32,763 nucleotides of DNA from an uncultured Burkholderiales bacterium (lineage in GTDB: Bacteria > Pseudomonadota > Gammaproteobacteria > Burkholderiales > Burkholderiaceae_E): assembly GCA_903903975.1 (NCBI GenBank), contig CAIVAS010000144.1:1-32763 (forward strand). The letters are read 5' to 3'. The notes under the pieces were generated by a model. The model saw only the letters and a list, made by a program, of their open reading frames with translations. It was not told the DNA's origin and did no database searches. Both the position numbers and the translations under genes were made by a program. Positions within the stretch are counted from its first letter, which is position 1; each line of letters opens with the position of its first letter. Of this stretch, positions 1 to 7,677 are shown piece by piece.

Positions 1-836
1 CGCATGATCGGCGGATCCTTGCTGTCGGTCTTGAGCTTGTCGACGTTGGCCGAGGTCACGCCATATTCTTCGGCTTCGATCAGACCGAAGAGGGTCCAGC
101 GCACGGTATTGAAGAACTCCCAGTCGCCGCGACGGATCATCGGACCGAGCGGCTCTTTCGAGATCGCCTCGGGCAGGATGAGGTAATCGTCCTTGTTGGG
201 TGCCTTCAGGCGGGTGGCGGCCAGGCCTGATTTGTCGGTGGTGTAGACGTCGCAGCGACCGGCGAAGAAGGCCTGCTCGACCTGGTTCAGCTCGGCGATG
301 ACCACCGGCTTGAAGGTCATCTTCTTGACGCGGAAGTAGTCGGACAGGTTCAGCTCGGTGGTGGTGCCGGGCTGCACGCAGACGGTCGCGCCATTGAGCT
401 GCGAGGCCTTGGTGATCTTGGACGACTTCTTCACCATGAAGCCCTGGCCGTCATAAAACAGCGTGCCGGCGAAGACTGAGCCCATGGTCGCGTCGCGCGA
501 GGACGTCCAGGTGGTGTTGCGTGCCAGCATGTCGACTTCACCGGATTGCAGGGCGGTGAAGCGGTTCTGGGCATTGGTCGGGACGAACTGGACCTTGTTG
601 GGGTCGCCGAGGATGACCGTGGCCACCGCGCGACAGAAGTCGGCGTCCAGGCCATTCCAGTGCCCGGTTGAGTCAGGCGCTGAAAAACCGAGCAGGCCGG
701 TGTTCACGCCGCAGCGCAGGGCGCCTTTGGCCTTGATGGCGTCGATGGTCGTGCCGGCCGAAGCCGACAGGGGCAGCAGTGCGGGTGCTGCCAGCAGTGC
801 TGTCGCGGCAATACGCTGGAACCACGTCTTTTTCAT
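1..836 (-). CDS. aapJ: General L-amino-acid ABC transporter, periplasmic binding protein (AapJ/BztA family), 3' end cut off
   Basis: The product would bind polar amino acids in the periplasm and deliver them to an AapQMP-type permease/ATPase. Reading the minus strand from the ATG at 836 gives an open frame of 278 codons that leaves the window without a stop. The first 27 or so residues form a signal peptide (MKKTWFQRIAATALLAAP, then a Ser-Ala-Ser-Ala cleavage region). The mature start (TIDAIKAKGALRCGVNTGL) and the following GFSAPDSTGHWNGLDADFCRAV stretch, mostly identical to AapJ-type proteins, identify the family, as does FYDGQGFMVKK further on. AapJ proteins are usually about 340 residues, so roughly 60 C-terminal residues are missing. 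Permease genes would be expected further left, outside the window. The gene is divergent from the chemotaxis gene at 1151. Confidence 0.88.
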   Translation of the reverse strand, partial: MKKTWFQRIAATALLAAPALLPLSASAGTTIDAIKAKGALRCGVNTGLLGFSAPDSTGHWNGLDADFCRAVATVILGDPNKVQFVPTNAQNRFTALQSGEVDMLARNTTWTSSRDATMGSVFAGTLFYDGQGFMVKKSSKITKASQLNGATVCVQPGTTTELNLSDYFRVKKMTFKPVVIAELNQVEQAFFAGRCDVYTTDKSGLAATRLKAPNKDDYLILPEAISKEPLGPMIRRGDWEFFNTVRWTLFGLIEAEEYGVTSANVDKLKTDSKDPPIM

Positions 837-876
837 GGTGATTGATCCGGGAGTGAGGGCTGGGGGAAGGCCGACA

Positions 877-920
877 ATCGGTCGATGATCGGTCGAAAAT
901 CGACCGGCCGTCGGTCGACG
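877..920. promoter_or_regulatory. Four tandem 11-bp repeats (CGGTCGA core) between aapJ and the chemoreceptor gene
   Basis: The 314-base divergent spacer (837-1150) carries four 11-bp units starting at 877, 888, 899 and 910. Units 1, 2 and 4 contain CGGTCGA at 879-885, 890-896 and 912-918. Unit 3 carries the inverted core CGACCG at 901-906. The 11-bp period puts the cores on nearly the same face of the helix, as expected for cooperative binding of a regulator. The block starts 41 bases upstream of the aapJ start, where it could control that gene. Regulator identity is unknown. The rest of the spacer shows nothing else I can name. Confidence 0.5.
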
Positions 921-1150
921 AAGGTCTGTTCGGCTCAGAATTGCCGAGTCTACTGTCATTTGCTTGGCGGTTACAAGCTGTTGCATCGGCCCCCGCAGGT
1001 TCAGCCACGCCAGGCGGGTCATTGGTGCCAGAGACCGGCTTTTGCGCAAATTGAGGGTTAATTCCGCTCTATTCCGATGATCCCGCCAGGACGACCGGTG
1101 CGACCCTGACGTAAATAGAGAATCCCCGAACAAAACGGGAAAGGGCAGAC

Positions 1151-3139
1151 ATGGCTGTTGCGAAAGACGGTGCCAAACCTGGCTTACTGGGATATCAGGG
1201 TCTGATGACGCCGGGCGTTCGGCTGATGCGGATCATCAAATTGCCGATGAAAGTGACGCTGGTCGTGCTGGCGTTCCTGGTGCCGCTCGGCCTGCTGGGG
1301 CAGTTCTACTGGTTCAACGCGGGTGCCCAGATCGATTTTGCTGCGCAGGAGCGCGACGGCGTTGTCTGGCTGCAGGCCTTGTCGCCGGCAATCACCGCTG
1401 CGCAGGAGCAGCGCACCCTGGCCGTTCGCGGTCTGACCGCCAATGCGTCGTCAGCCGCCGATCTCGCGTCCGGCAATGCACGGATCAAACTGGCGGTCGA
1501 TCGCCTGGCAGAAGTCGATCGCCAAGCCGGCAGTCTGCTGGCTGCGGAAAAGCCGCTCGCCGACATCCGACGTGCTCTTGCGGCCTTGCCCGAGTCGGCT
1601 GCATCGGTGCCGCCGGCCAGATTGCGGGCGGCTTACGACGAGCTGATTGCCGCGCTGCTCGCGGCTGGCTCGCATGTGGGTGACTCGTCGGGCCTGGTCC
1701 TCGATCCCGATCTCGATTCTTTCTACCTGATGCAGGCAGCGGTCATTGACGGGCCGGGAATTGTCGATGCCCTGTCGCGCTTGCGTCAGGCAGGGGCGGC
1801 CTTGCCGACGAACGCCAGCGAGGCCATGGTTGCGCGAGCCTTGGCTGGCCCCGCCGACATTGCGCGACTCGGCATCGAACGCCAGCGTGCCGGCCTGGGC
1901 CGTGCCATCGCCAATACCCCCGATCTGGCTCAGCCGCTGGGCATGACGGCGCGCCTTGCGCCGATTGCCTCGCAGCTTGTTGCGGTCGATGCCCGAGTGC
2001 AGGGCAATGTCGCCGCGCCGCCGGCCACCCAATGGTGGAACGATTCGACCGCAGCGCTCGAGGCCGCGATCACGCTGAATGACGCCTGCCTGAGCTCGCT
2101 CGACAATCTGCTGAAGTCGCGCATCGAGCGGCTGCAGTCTGAGCGATTCACCCGGCTGATCATCGCGCTGGCCGCGCTCTTGCCGGCACTCTATCTGCTG
2201 TCCGCCATGTATTCGGTGCTGCAGGGCGGTCTGCGACTGCTCGGAGATCACATTGTCCGACTGGCCGATGGCGACTTCAGTGCGCGCCCGACCCCGTGGG
2301 GGCAGGATGAAGTGGCGATGGCGCTGAACCGCTTGCGCGAATCGCTGCAGGCCATGAGTGATGCGATGCGGGCGGTCCATGACCGGGCGCAGGAAGTGTC
2401 GTATTCGGCCCGCGAAATTGCCAACGGCAATAATGATCTGTCGTCACGCACCGAGCGCAGCGTGGCATCGCTCGATGCCCTGACGGTGAACATGCAGGCG
2501 GTGGGCGTGCAGGTTGCCGACAATGTCGATGCGCTCAGTCATGCCGACAGCGCGATGGGCGATCTGGTCGGATCGGTGCGCGAAAGCGAAGGCACCGTCA
2601 ATGGTCTGGTCGATCGCATGACATCGCTGCATGCGCAGAGCCGGCAGATCACCGAGATCGTCGGTCTCATCGACGGCATCGCTTTCCAGACCAATATCCT
2701 GGCGCTCAATGCCTCGGTCGAGGCGGCGCGCGCAGGCGAGATGGGCCGCGGTTTTGCGGTGGTGGCGCAGGAGGTCAGGTCGCTGGCGCAGCGCAGCGCC
2801 GAGGCTGCCCAACAGATCAAGGGCATCGTCGCGCGCTCGACGTCGGACATCGAGCTCGGCTCGAAACTGGCCGTGCAGGCCGGCAAGCGGGTTGCCAACA
2901 CCGTCGGGACAGCCAGTTCGGTGGCCGATGCGATGGGGCGGGTCCTGGCCGGCTCGCGCGAGCAGCGCGATCGGGTGGGCGAAGTCAACGATGCCCTCAC
3001 CCAGCTTTCGGCGGTCACGCAAAGCAATGCTGCACTGGTCGAGGAAGTGGCTGCCGCGACCGCGTCGCTCGATTCGAGCGGCCATGATCTGCACATGCTC
3101 GTGGCCGGATTCAAGATCGGACAGTCGGCGAGGGACTGA
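1151..3139 (+). CDS. Methyl-accepting chemotaxis protein
   Basis: Inner-membrane chemoreceptor that would signal to CheA/CheW. A 662-residue product is read from the ATG at 1151, preceded by GGGAAAGGG (1137-1145). Transmembrane segment 1 lies at about residues 35-55 and segment 2 at about 333-355. The roughly 275-residue periplasmic region between them is largely helical and contains the [15 protein letters not shown] motif common in long-sensor betaproteobacterial receptors and kinases. A HAMP linker follows (about 355-408), then the cytoplasmic signalling coiled coil. Its hairpin tip is unmistakable at about residues 500-550 ([20 protein letters not shown], then [12 protein letters not shown]). 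The C-terminus ([10 protein letters not shown]) lacks a CheR/CheB-tethering pentapeptide such as NWETF. The ligand cannot be told from sequence. Nearness to the amino-acid binding protein is suggestive only. Confidence 0.95.
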   Translation: MAVAKDGAKPGLLGYQGLMTPGVRLMRIIKLPMKVTLVVLAFLVPLGLLGQFYWFNAGAQIDFAAQERDGVVWLQALSPAITAAQEQRTLAVRGLTANASSAADLASGNARIKLAVDRLAEVDRQAGSLLAAEKPLADIRRALAALPESAASVPPARLRAAYDELIAALLAAGSHVGDSSGLVLDPDLDSFYLMQAAVIDGPGIVDALSRLRQAGAALPTNASEAMVARALAGPADIARLGIERQRAGLGRAIANTPDLAQPLGMTARLAPIASQLVAVDARVQGNVAAPPATQWWNDSTAALEAAITLNDACLSSLDNLLKSRIERLQSERFTRLIIALAALLPALYLLSAMYSVLQGGLRLLGDHIVRLADGDFSARPTPWGQDEVAMALNRLRESLQAMSDAMRAVHDRAQEVSYSAREIANGNNDLSSRTERSVASLDALTVNMQAVGVQVADNVDALSHADSAMGDLVGSVRESEGTVNGLVDRMTSLHAQSRQITEIVGLIDGIAFQTNILALNASVEAARAGEMGRGFAVVAQEVRSLAQRSAEAAQQIKGIVARSTSDIELGSKLAVQAGKRVANTVGTASSVADAMGRVLAGSREQRDRVGEVNDALTQLSAVTQSNAALVEEVAAATASLDSSGHDLHMLVAGFKIGQSARD

Positions 3140-3160
3140 GTCACTGGTAACATCGGACGG

Positions 3161-4078
3161 ATGAATTCGTCCGCTCAGCCGCCTGCCGGCGCGCCCGCCC
3201 AGCCGCCTTCAGGCGCGCCCGATATGACATCCCCGCCGCGACCCGCCGCCAGCCTCGTGCTGCTGCGTGATGCGCCCGAGGGCCTGCAGGTGCTGCTGCT
3301 CGAGCGGCCCCGCGAAGACAATGTGCTCTCAGGCGCCCATGTCTTTCCGGGCGGCAAGCTCGATGCCGACGATTCGCTCGAGGCTTCGCTGCTGCGCTTT
3401 GACGCTGAATTGAGCACGCTGCACGCCCGCCTGGGCGAGCCCGAACTCGACGCCATCGAATCGTCGGCGCTGTTCCTGGCAGCGGTGCGTGAAGCCTTTG
3501 AGGAGTCGGGTCTGCTGCTGGTGCCGGGTGCCGACGAAACGCTGGCTGCCCGGGCGCGTGCCATGCGACACGACGGCCGCGCGTTTTCCGAGATTCTGCA
3601 GATCCTCGATCTTCGTCTCGATGCGCAGGCGATGCAGCCCTGGTCGCGATGGGTCACTCCGAAAACCTCGTCGATGATGCGCCGTCGCTTCGATACCCGC
3701 TTTTTCGTCGCCCGCCTGCCGGCCGGCCAGGAAATCACACCCGATGCCCGTGAAGTCGTGTCGGCCAAGTGGCTTGCGCCCCGCGATGCGCTGGTGCGCT
3801 ACTGGGCCAGTGAAATCGAGATGGCCGGGCCGCAGATCATGACGCTTGCCCATCTGTCGCGGTTTGCCGATGTCGATCAGGTGATGCGCGATGCCGCGAC
3901 GCGTGTGCCGCCAATCATCCGGCCCGAGCCGATCGATACCGAGCACGGCCGGATGATCTGTTATCCCGGCGATCCGGCTCATCCGGTCGCACAGCGAGCC
4001 ATGCCCGGGCCGACCCGGATGCTGGTCGACGGCAGTCGATACGGCCCGCTCGAAGGCTTTGACGCTTTTTTTGCCTGA
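3161..4078 (+). CDS. Nudix hydrolase with split Nudix box (NUDT19-like)
   Basis: Probable diphosphate hydrolase of 305 residues. The fold start (RPAASLVLLRD...GLQVLLLER) and FPGGKLD at about residues 63-69 are typical of Nudix proteins. The catalytic REAFEESG (residues 110-117) supplies the metal-binding glutamates. About 43 residues separate GGK from REAFEESG, against 12 in MutT, so the Nudix box is interrupted by an insertion of about 30 residues. This layout is known from the NUDT19/RP2 branch, which includes coenzyme A diphosphatases, but the substrate here is inferred only. The start at 3161 lies 21 bases after the chemoreceptor stop. An internal ATG at 3224 (MTSPPRPAAS) is a possible alternative, because residues 1-21 are Pro/Ala-rich and unconserved-looking. 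Confidence 0.85.
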   Translation: MNSSAQPPAGAPAQPPSGAPDMTSPPRPAASLVLLRDAPEGLQVLLLERPREDNVLSGAHVFPGGKLDADDSLEASLLRFDAELSTLHARLGEPELDAIESSALFLAAVREAFEESGLLLVPGADETLAARARAMRHDGRAFSEILQILDLRLDAQAMQPWSRWVTPKTSSMMRRRFDTRFFVARLPAGQEITPDAREVVSAKWLAPRDALVRYWASEIEMAGPQIMTLAHLSRFADVDQVMRDAATRVPPIIRPEPIDTEHGRMICYPGDPAHPVAQRAMPGPTRMLVDGSRYGPLEGFDAFFA

Positions 4079-4097
4079 GCCGATTTGCCTGAGCCGA
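4070..4097 (+). repeat. Perfect 14-bp tandem duplication across the Nudix gene stop codon
   Basis: TTTGCCTGAGCCGA occurs at 4070-4083 and again immediately at 4084-4097. The first copy contains the stop codon (TGA, 4076-4078) of the Nudix gene. It looks like a replication-slippage duplication. It lies in the short spacer before the ttuC-like gene, with no function apparent. Confidence 0.8.
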
Positions 4098-4161
4098 CGG
4101 CAAGGGCTTCGTCCCGTTTTCAGCAGGGCCGGCGCAAGGCCCTCGACCAGGAGCACATGAC

Positions 4162-5238
4162 ATGGCAGCACACAAGATCGCGGTGATTCCGGGTGACGGC
4201 ATCGGCAATGAAGTCGTGCCCGAGGGCCTGAGGGTCCTCGAGATCGCGGCGAGCAGCTTCGGTATCGACCTGGCCTTCGATCATTTTGATTTTGCAAGCT
4301 GCGACTACTACGCGCGCCACGGCAGCATGATGCCCGCCGACTGGAAAGACCGGATCGGCGGCCATGATGCGATCTATTTCGGCGCGGTCGGCTGGCCCGA
4401 CACCGTGCCCGACCATATTTCGCTCTGGGGCTCGCTGCTGCTGTTTCGCCGTGAATTCGACCAGTACGTCAACCTGCGCCCGGTGCGCCTCATGCCGGGG
4501 GTGCCGTGTCCGCTGGTCGGGCGCAAGCCGGGCGACATCGACTTTTATGTGGTCCGGGAAAACACCGAGGGCGAGTACAGCTCGATCGGCGGCCGTGCGT
4601 TTCCGGGCACCGACCGCGAAGTGGTCCTCCAGGAATCGGTGTTCACCCGCCATGGCACCGACCGCATCATCCGCTTTGCCTTCGAGCTGGCCAAAAAGCG
4701 CAAGAAGCAGCTGACCTCGGCCACCAAGTCGAACGGCATTTTCATTTCGATGCCCTACTGGGACGAGCGGGTCGAGGCGGTGTCGGCGGCCTATCCCGAT
4801 GTGGCGGTCAAGAAGTTCCATATCGACATCCTGAGTGCTCACTTTGTACGCAACCCGCACTGGTTCGATGTGGTGGTGGCAAGCAATCTGTTCGGCGACA
4901 TCCTCTCCGACCTCGGCCCGGCCTGCACCGGAACCATCGCGATTGCGCCGTCGGCCAACATCAACCCCGAGCGCAAATTTCCGTCGCTTTTTGAGCCGGT
5001 GCACGGCTCGGCGCCCGACATTTTCGGCAAGGGCATCGCCAATCCGATCGGCCAGATCTGGTCGGGCGCGATGATGCTCGATCACCTGGGCTACCCGCAG
5101 GCCCACGATGCGATTGTCAAGGCCATCGAAACCGTGACCGAACATGGGCCACGTACGCCCGACATGGGCGGGCAGGCCACGACCACCGACGTGGGTCGGG
5201 CGATTGCGGATGCGCTGAAAAGCCAGTCGATCGCCTGA
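4162..5238 (+). CDS. ttuC: Tartrate dehydrogenase / D-malate dehydrogenase (decarboxylating)
   Basis: NAD-dependent, metal-requiring oxidative decarboxylase of the isocitrate/isopropylmalate dehydrogenase superfamily, 358 residues. The TtuC/DmlA branch is indicated by IAVIPGDGIGNEVVPEGL at the N-terminus, the VRENTEGEYSSIGGR substrate loop, SNLFGDILSDLGP (metal-binding aspartates) and FEPVHGSAPDIFGKGIANP (cofactor loop). Length matches E. coli DmlA (361). Family enzymes act on tartrate and D-malate, giving glycerate or pyruvate. The start is fixed by AGGAG at 4149-4153, eight bases before the ATG. The glycerate kinase gene two genes downstream supports a tartrate-to-glycerate route. Real substrate preference among tartrate, D-malate and isopropylmalate cannot be read from sequence. 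Confidence 0.92.
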   Translation: MAAHKIAVIPGDGIGNEVVPEGLRVLEIAASSFGIDLAFDHFDFASCDYYARHGSMMPADWKDRIGGHDAIYFGAVGWPDTVPDHISLWGSLLLFRREFDQYVNLRPVRLMPGVPCPLVGRKPGDIDFYVVRENTEGEYSSIGGRAFPGTDREVVLQESVFTRHGTDRIIRFAFELAKKRKKQLTSATKSNGIFISMPYWDERVEAVSAAYPDVAVKKFHIDILSAHFVRNPHWFDVVVASNLFGDILSDLGPACTGTIAIAPSANINPERKFPSLFEPVHGSAPDIFGKGIANPIGQIWSGAMMLDHLGYPQAHDAIVKAIETVTEHGPRTPDMGGQATTTDVGRAIADALKSQSIA

Positions 5239-5344
5239 ACCTTGTCCGGCGGCGACCGCAAGACCTGGCCTGGCGAAACGATTTGACGGGCCTTTGCGCG
5301 ATCGCGGCGGTAAGATCGCGGGTCGGATTCAATCAGGAGACCTT

Positions 5345-6328
5345 ATGAAATTGGCCCAACTGCTGGGTGGGATGATGATTGCGGTTGCTGCAGCGACCCT
5401 TGCCGCCCCCGCCGCAGCGCAAAGCTATCCCACGCGCCCCGTTACCATCGTCGTGCCGTTCGCCCCGGGCGGGCCGACCGACATCGTTGCCCGAAGCCTT
5501 GCTCAGGCGATGGAAAAGTCGCTAGGCGGCAATGTCATTGTCGAGAACAAGCCGGGTGCCGGTGGCACGCTGGCGGTGGCCGACGTGGCGCGCGCGCCCG
5601 CCGACGGCTATCGGCTGCTGGTGCATCACATCGGCATGTCGACCGCGCCTGCGCTCTACCGCAAGCTGCCCTTCGATCCGCTCAAGGATTTCGAGTACAT
5701 CGGCCTGATCAACGATGTGCCGATGACCCTGCTGGTCCGCCCGGGCTTGCCGGTGAATTCGATCAAGGAGCTCACCGCTTATGTGAAGGCCAACCGTGAC
5801 AAGGTCACGCTGGCCAATGCCGGGCTGGGTGCGGCCTCGCACCTGTGCGGGCTGCTCTTTCAGCAGGCTATCGCCACCGACCTGACCACCGTGCCTTACA
5901 AGGGTACGGCGCCGGCGATGGCCGATCTGCTGGGCGGACAGGTCGACATTCTGTGCGACCAGACCACCCAGACCACGCCGCAGATCCTGTCGGGCAAGCT
6001 GCGCGCCCTGGCGATTACTTCGCCGCGACGACTCGAGACGCTCAAGGACGTGCCGACCGCCGCCGAGGCAGGCCTGCCCGGCTTCGAGCTGTCGGTCTGG
6101 CATGGCATGTACGCGCCTAAGGGCACGCCCAAGCCGGTGGTCGACAAGATCGTTGCCTCGATGCAGGCGGCGCTGAAGGATCCGGATCTGGTCAGGCGCT
6201 TCACCGAACTCGGTTCGGTGATCGAGTCGCCCGATCGCCAGACGCCGGATGCGCTGGCCAAGTACCTGAAGTCCGAGATCGACAAGTGGGCGCCGATCAT
6301 CAAGAAGGCCGGTGAATACGCCGACTGA
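5345..6328 (+). CDS. Bug-family (TctC-like) periplasmic solute-binding protein
   Basis: Binding protein of the tripartite tricarboxylate transporter class, 327 residues from the ATG at 5345, with AGGAGA at 5335-5340. The open frame extends upstream to 5294, but the signal peptide (MKLAQLLGGMMIAVAAATLAA, cleavage near AAAQS) begins at 5345. The mature start SYPTRPVTIVVPFAPGGPTD and the ENKPGAGGTLA loop are diagnostic of Bug proteins, which are greatly expanded in Burkholderiales. VPYKGTAPAMADLLGGQVD is also typical. No tctA/tctB membrane genes are nearby, so it would have to use a distant permease or act as a sensor. Between ttuC and ttuD-like genes, a tartrate or D-malate ligand is a reasonable inference. 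Confidence 0.93.
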   Translation: MKLAQLLGGMMIAVAAATLAAPAAAQSYPTRPVTIVVPFAPGGPTDIVARSLAQAMEKSLGGNVIVENKPGAGGTLAVADVARAPADGYRLLVHHIGMSTAPALYRKLPFDPLKDFEYIGLINDVPMTLLVRPGLPVNSIKELTAYVKANRDKVTLANAGLGAASHLCGLLFQQAIATDLTTVPYKGTAPAMADLLGGQVDILCDQTTQTTPQILSGKLRALAITSPRRLETLKDVPTAAEAGLPGFELSVWHGMYAPKGTPKPVVDKIVASMQAALKDPDLVRRFTELGSVIESPDRQTPDALAKYLKSEIDKWAPIIKKAGEYAD

Positions 6329-7628
6329 AAATCACGCTGATCGACAGCGGCTGATCGACAGCTTCACCGCTGCGGTCGCCGCGGCCGATCCGCTGCGGAT
6401 TCTCGCGGCGCATCTTCCCGAGGCGCCCGCGGGCCGCACCCTGGTGGTCGGCGCGGGCAAGGCGGCCGCCTCGATGGCCCGCGCGGTCGAACTCGCCTGG
6501 CCCCATCCGCAGGCGCTCTCCGGGCGAGTCATCACCCGCTACGAACATGGCTTGCCCACCGAACGCATCGAGGTGATCGAGGCCGGTCATCCGGTGCCCG
6601 ATGAGGCCGGCGAGCAGGCGGCGGCATCAATCCTCGCCGAGGCGGCGACGCTCACCGCCGATGACCTGTTGCTGGTGCTGGTCTCGGGTGGCGGCTCGAG
6701 CCTGCTGTCACTGCCGGTCGAGGGCGTTTCGATGAGTGATCTGAAAGCGCTCACGCGGCAATTGCTGGCCAGCGGCGCGCCGATCCAGGACATGAACCTG
6801 GTTCGCAAGCATCTGTCGCGCATCCAGGGCGGGCGCCTGGCCCAGGTCACGCGTGCGCGGGTGTGTGCATTGGTGATCTCGGATGTGGCCGGCGACGATG
6901 TGTCGGCGATCGCTTCGGGCCCCTGCGCCCCCGATCCCACGACGTATCGGCAGGCGATCGAGGTGCTTGCGCGCTGGCAAGTGGTGCCGCCCGCCAGCAT
7001 TGCCCACCATCTCGAGCGCGGCGCGCGCGGCGAGGTGGATGAGACCCCCAAGCCGGGTGATCCGCTCTTTGCCCGGGTCGACAATCGCCTGATTGCCACC
7101 GCGCATCGCAGCCTCGAGGCGGGTGCGCGAGTGTTTGAGCAGGCCGGCATCCGGGCGGTGATCCTGGGCGATACCGTGACCGGCGAGGCGCGCGAGGTGG
7201 CGCAGGTGATGGCCGCACTGGTGCGTGAAATTCGTGGCTATGGGCAGCCGTTTGCGCCGCCGGTGGCACTGCTGTCGGGCGGCGAATGCACGGTGACCCT
7301 GCGCGGCAAGGGTCGGGGCGGGCGGTGCGCCGAGTTTTTGCTGGCGCTTCTTGCGCAACTCGGTGATGCGGGTCTGGCGGGTGATCGGGTGGGTAGTCGG
7401 ATTCATGCGATTGCAGCCGATACCGATGGCATTGATGGCGTCGAGAGCAATGCCGGCGCGCTGATCACGCCCGACAGTCTGGCGCGTGCCGGCGCACTGG
7501 GCCTTGATCCTCGCCACCATCTCGACGACAACGATGCCTGGGGCTTTTTTTCGGCCCTGGGCGATCTGGTGAGCACCGGCCCGACCCGCACCAACGTCAA
7601 CGATTACCGGGCGATCGTGCTGCGCTGA
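6312..7628 (+). CDS. ttuD: Glycerate 2-kinase, MOFRL family (TtuD-like)
   Basis: Predicted to phosphorylate D-glycerate to 2-phosphoglycerate, feeding lower glycolysis. It has 438 residues, normal for the family. Features are the N-terminal GAGKAAASMARAVE motif, the glycine-rich VSGGGSSLLSLP loop near residues 126-137, and the C-terminal MOFRL region with LLSGGECTVTLRGKGRGGR and ADTDGIDGVESNAG. The GTG start at 6312 overlaps the last 17 bases of the Bug gene, pointing to translational coupling. The homologue in the Agrobacterium tartrate cluster (ttuD) was first called a hydroxypyruvate reductase, but the family is now recognised as glycerate kinase. With the upstream dehydrogenase it gives tartrate to glycerate to 2-phosphoglycerate. 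Confidence 0.92.
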   Translation: MNTPTENHADRQRLIDSFTAAVAAADPLRILAAHLPEAPAGRTLVVGAGKAAASMARAVELAWPHPQALSGRVITRYEHGLPTERIEVIEAGHPVPDEAGEQAAASILAEAATLTADDLLLVLVSGGGSSLLSLPVEGVSMSDLKALTRQLLASGAPIQDMNLVRKHLSRIQGGRLAQVTRARVCALVISDVAGDDVSAIASGPCAPDPTTYRQAIEVLARWQVVPPASIAHHLERGARGEVDETPKPGDPLFARVDNRLIATAHRSLEAGARVFEQAGIRAVILGDTVTGEAREVAQVMAALVREIRGYGQPFAPPVALLSGGECTVTLRGKGRGGRCAEFLLALLAQLGDAGLAGDRVGSRIHAIAADTDGIDGVESNAGALITPDSLARAGALGLDPRHHLDDNDAWGFFSALGDLVSTGPTRTNVNDYRAIVLR

Positions 7629-7677
7629 TGTCGGCCACCTGCCGATCGTCATGCTCCCGACCGAGCGGCGCTTGCGC

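Noticed and set aside
1057-1080. Possible sigma-28 (flagellar) promoter before the chemoreceptor gene (GGTTAATT ... CCGATGA)
   Set aside because: The -10-like part resembles CCGATAA, but the -35 part is poor at the required 11-base spacing, so the match is not better than chance.
5283-5316. Promoter-like TTGACG and TAAGAT before the Bug gene
   Set aside because: The spacing is 22 bases, too long for a sigma-70 promoter. TAAGAT alone is not enough to call it.
7545-7551. Run of seven T in the glycerate kinase gene as a slippage or phase-variation tract
   Set aside because: The frame is intact, the tract is short, and metabolic kinases are not typical phase-variable genes.
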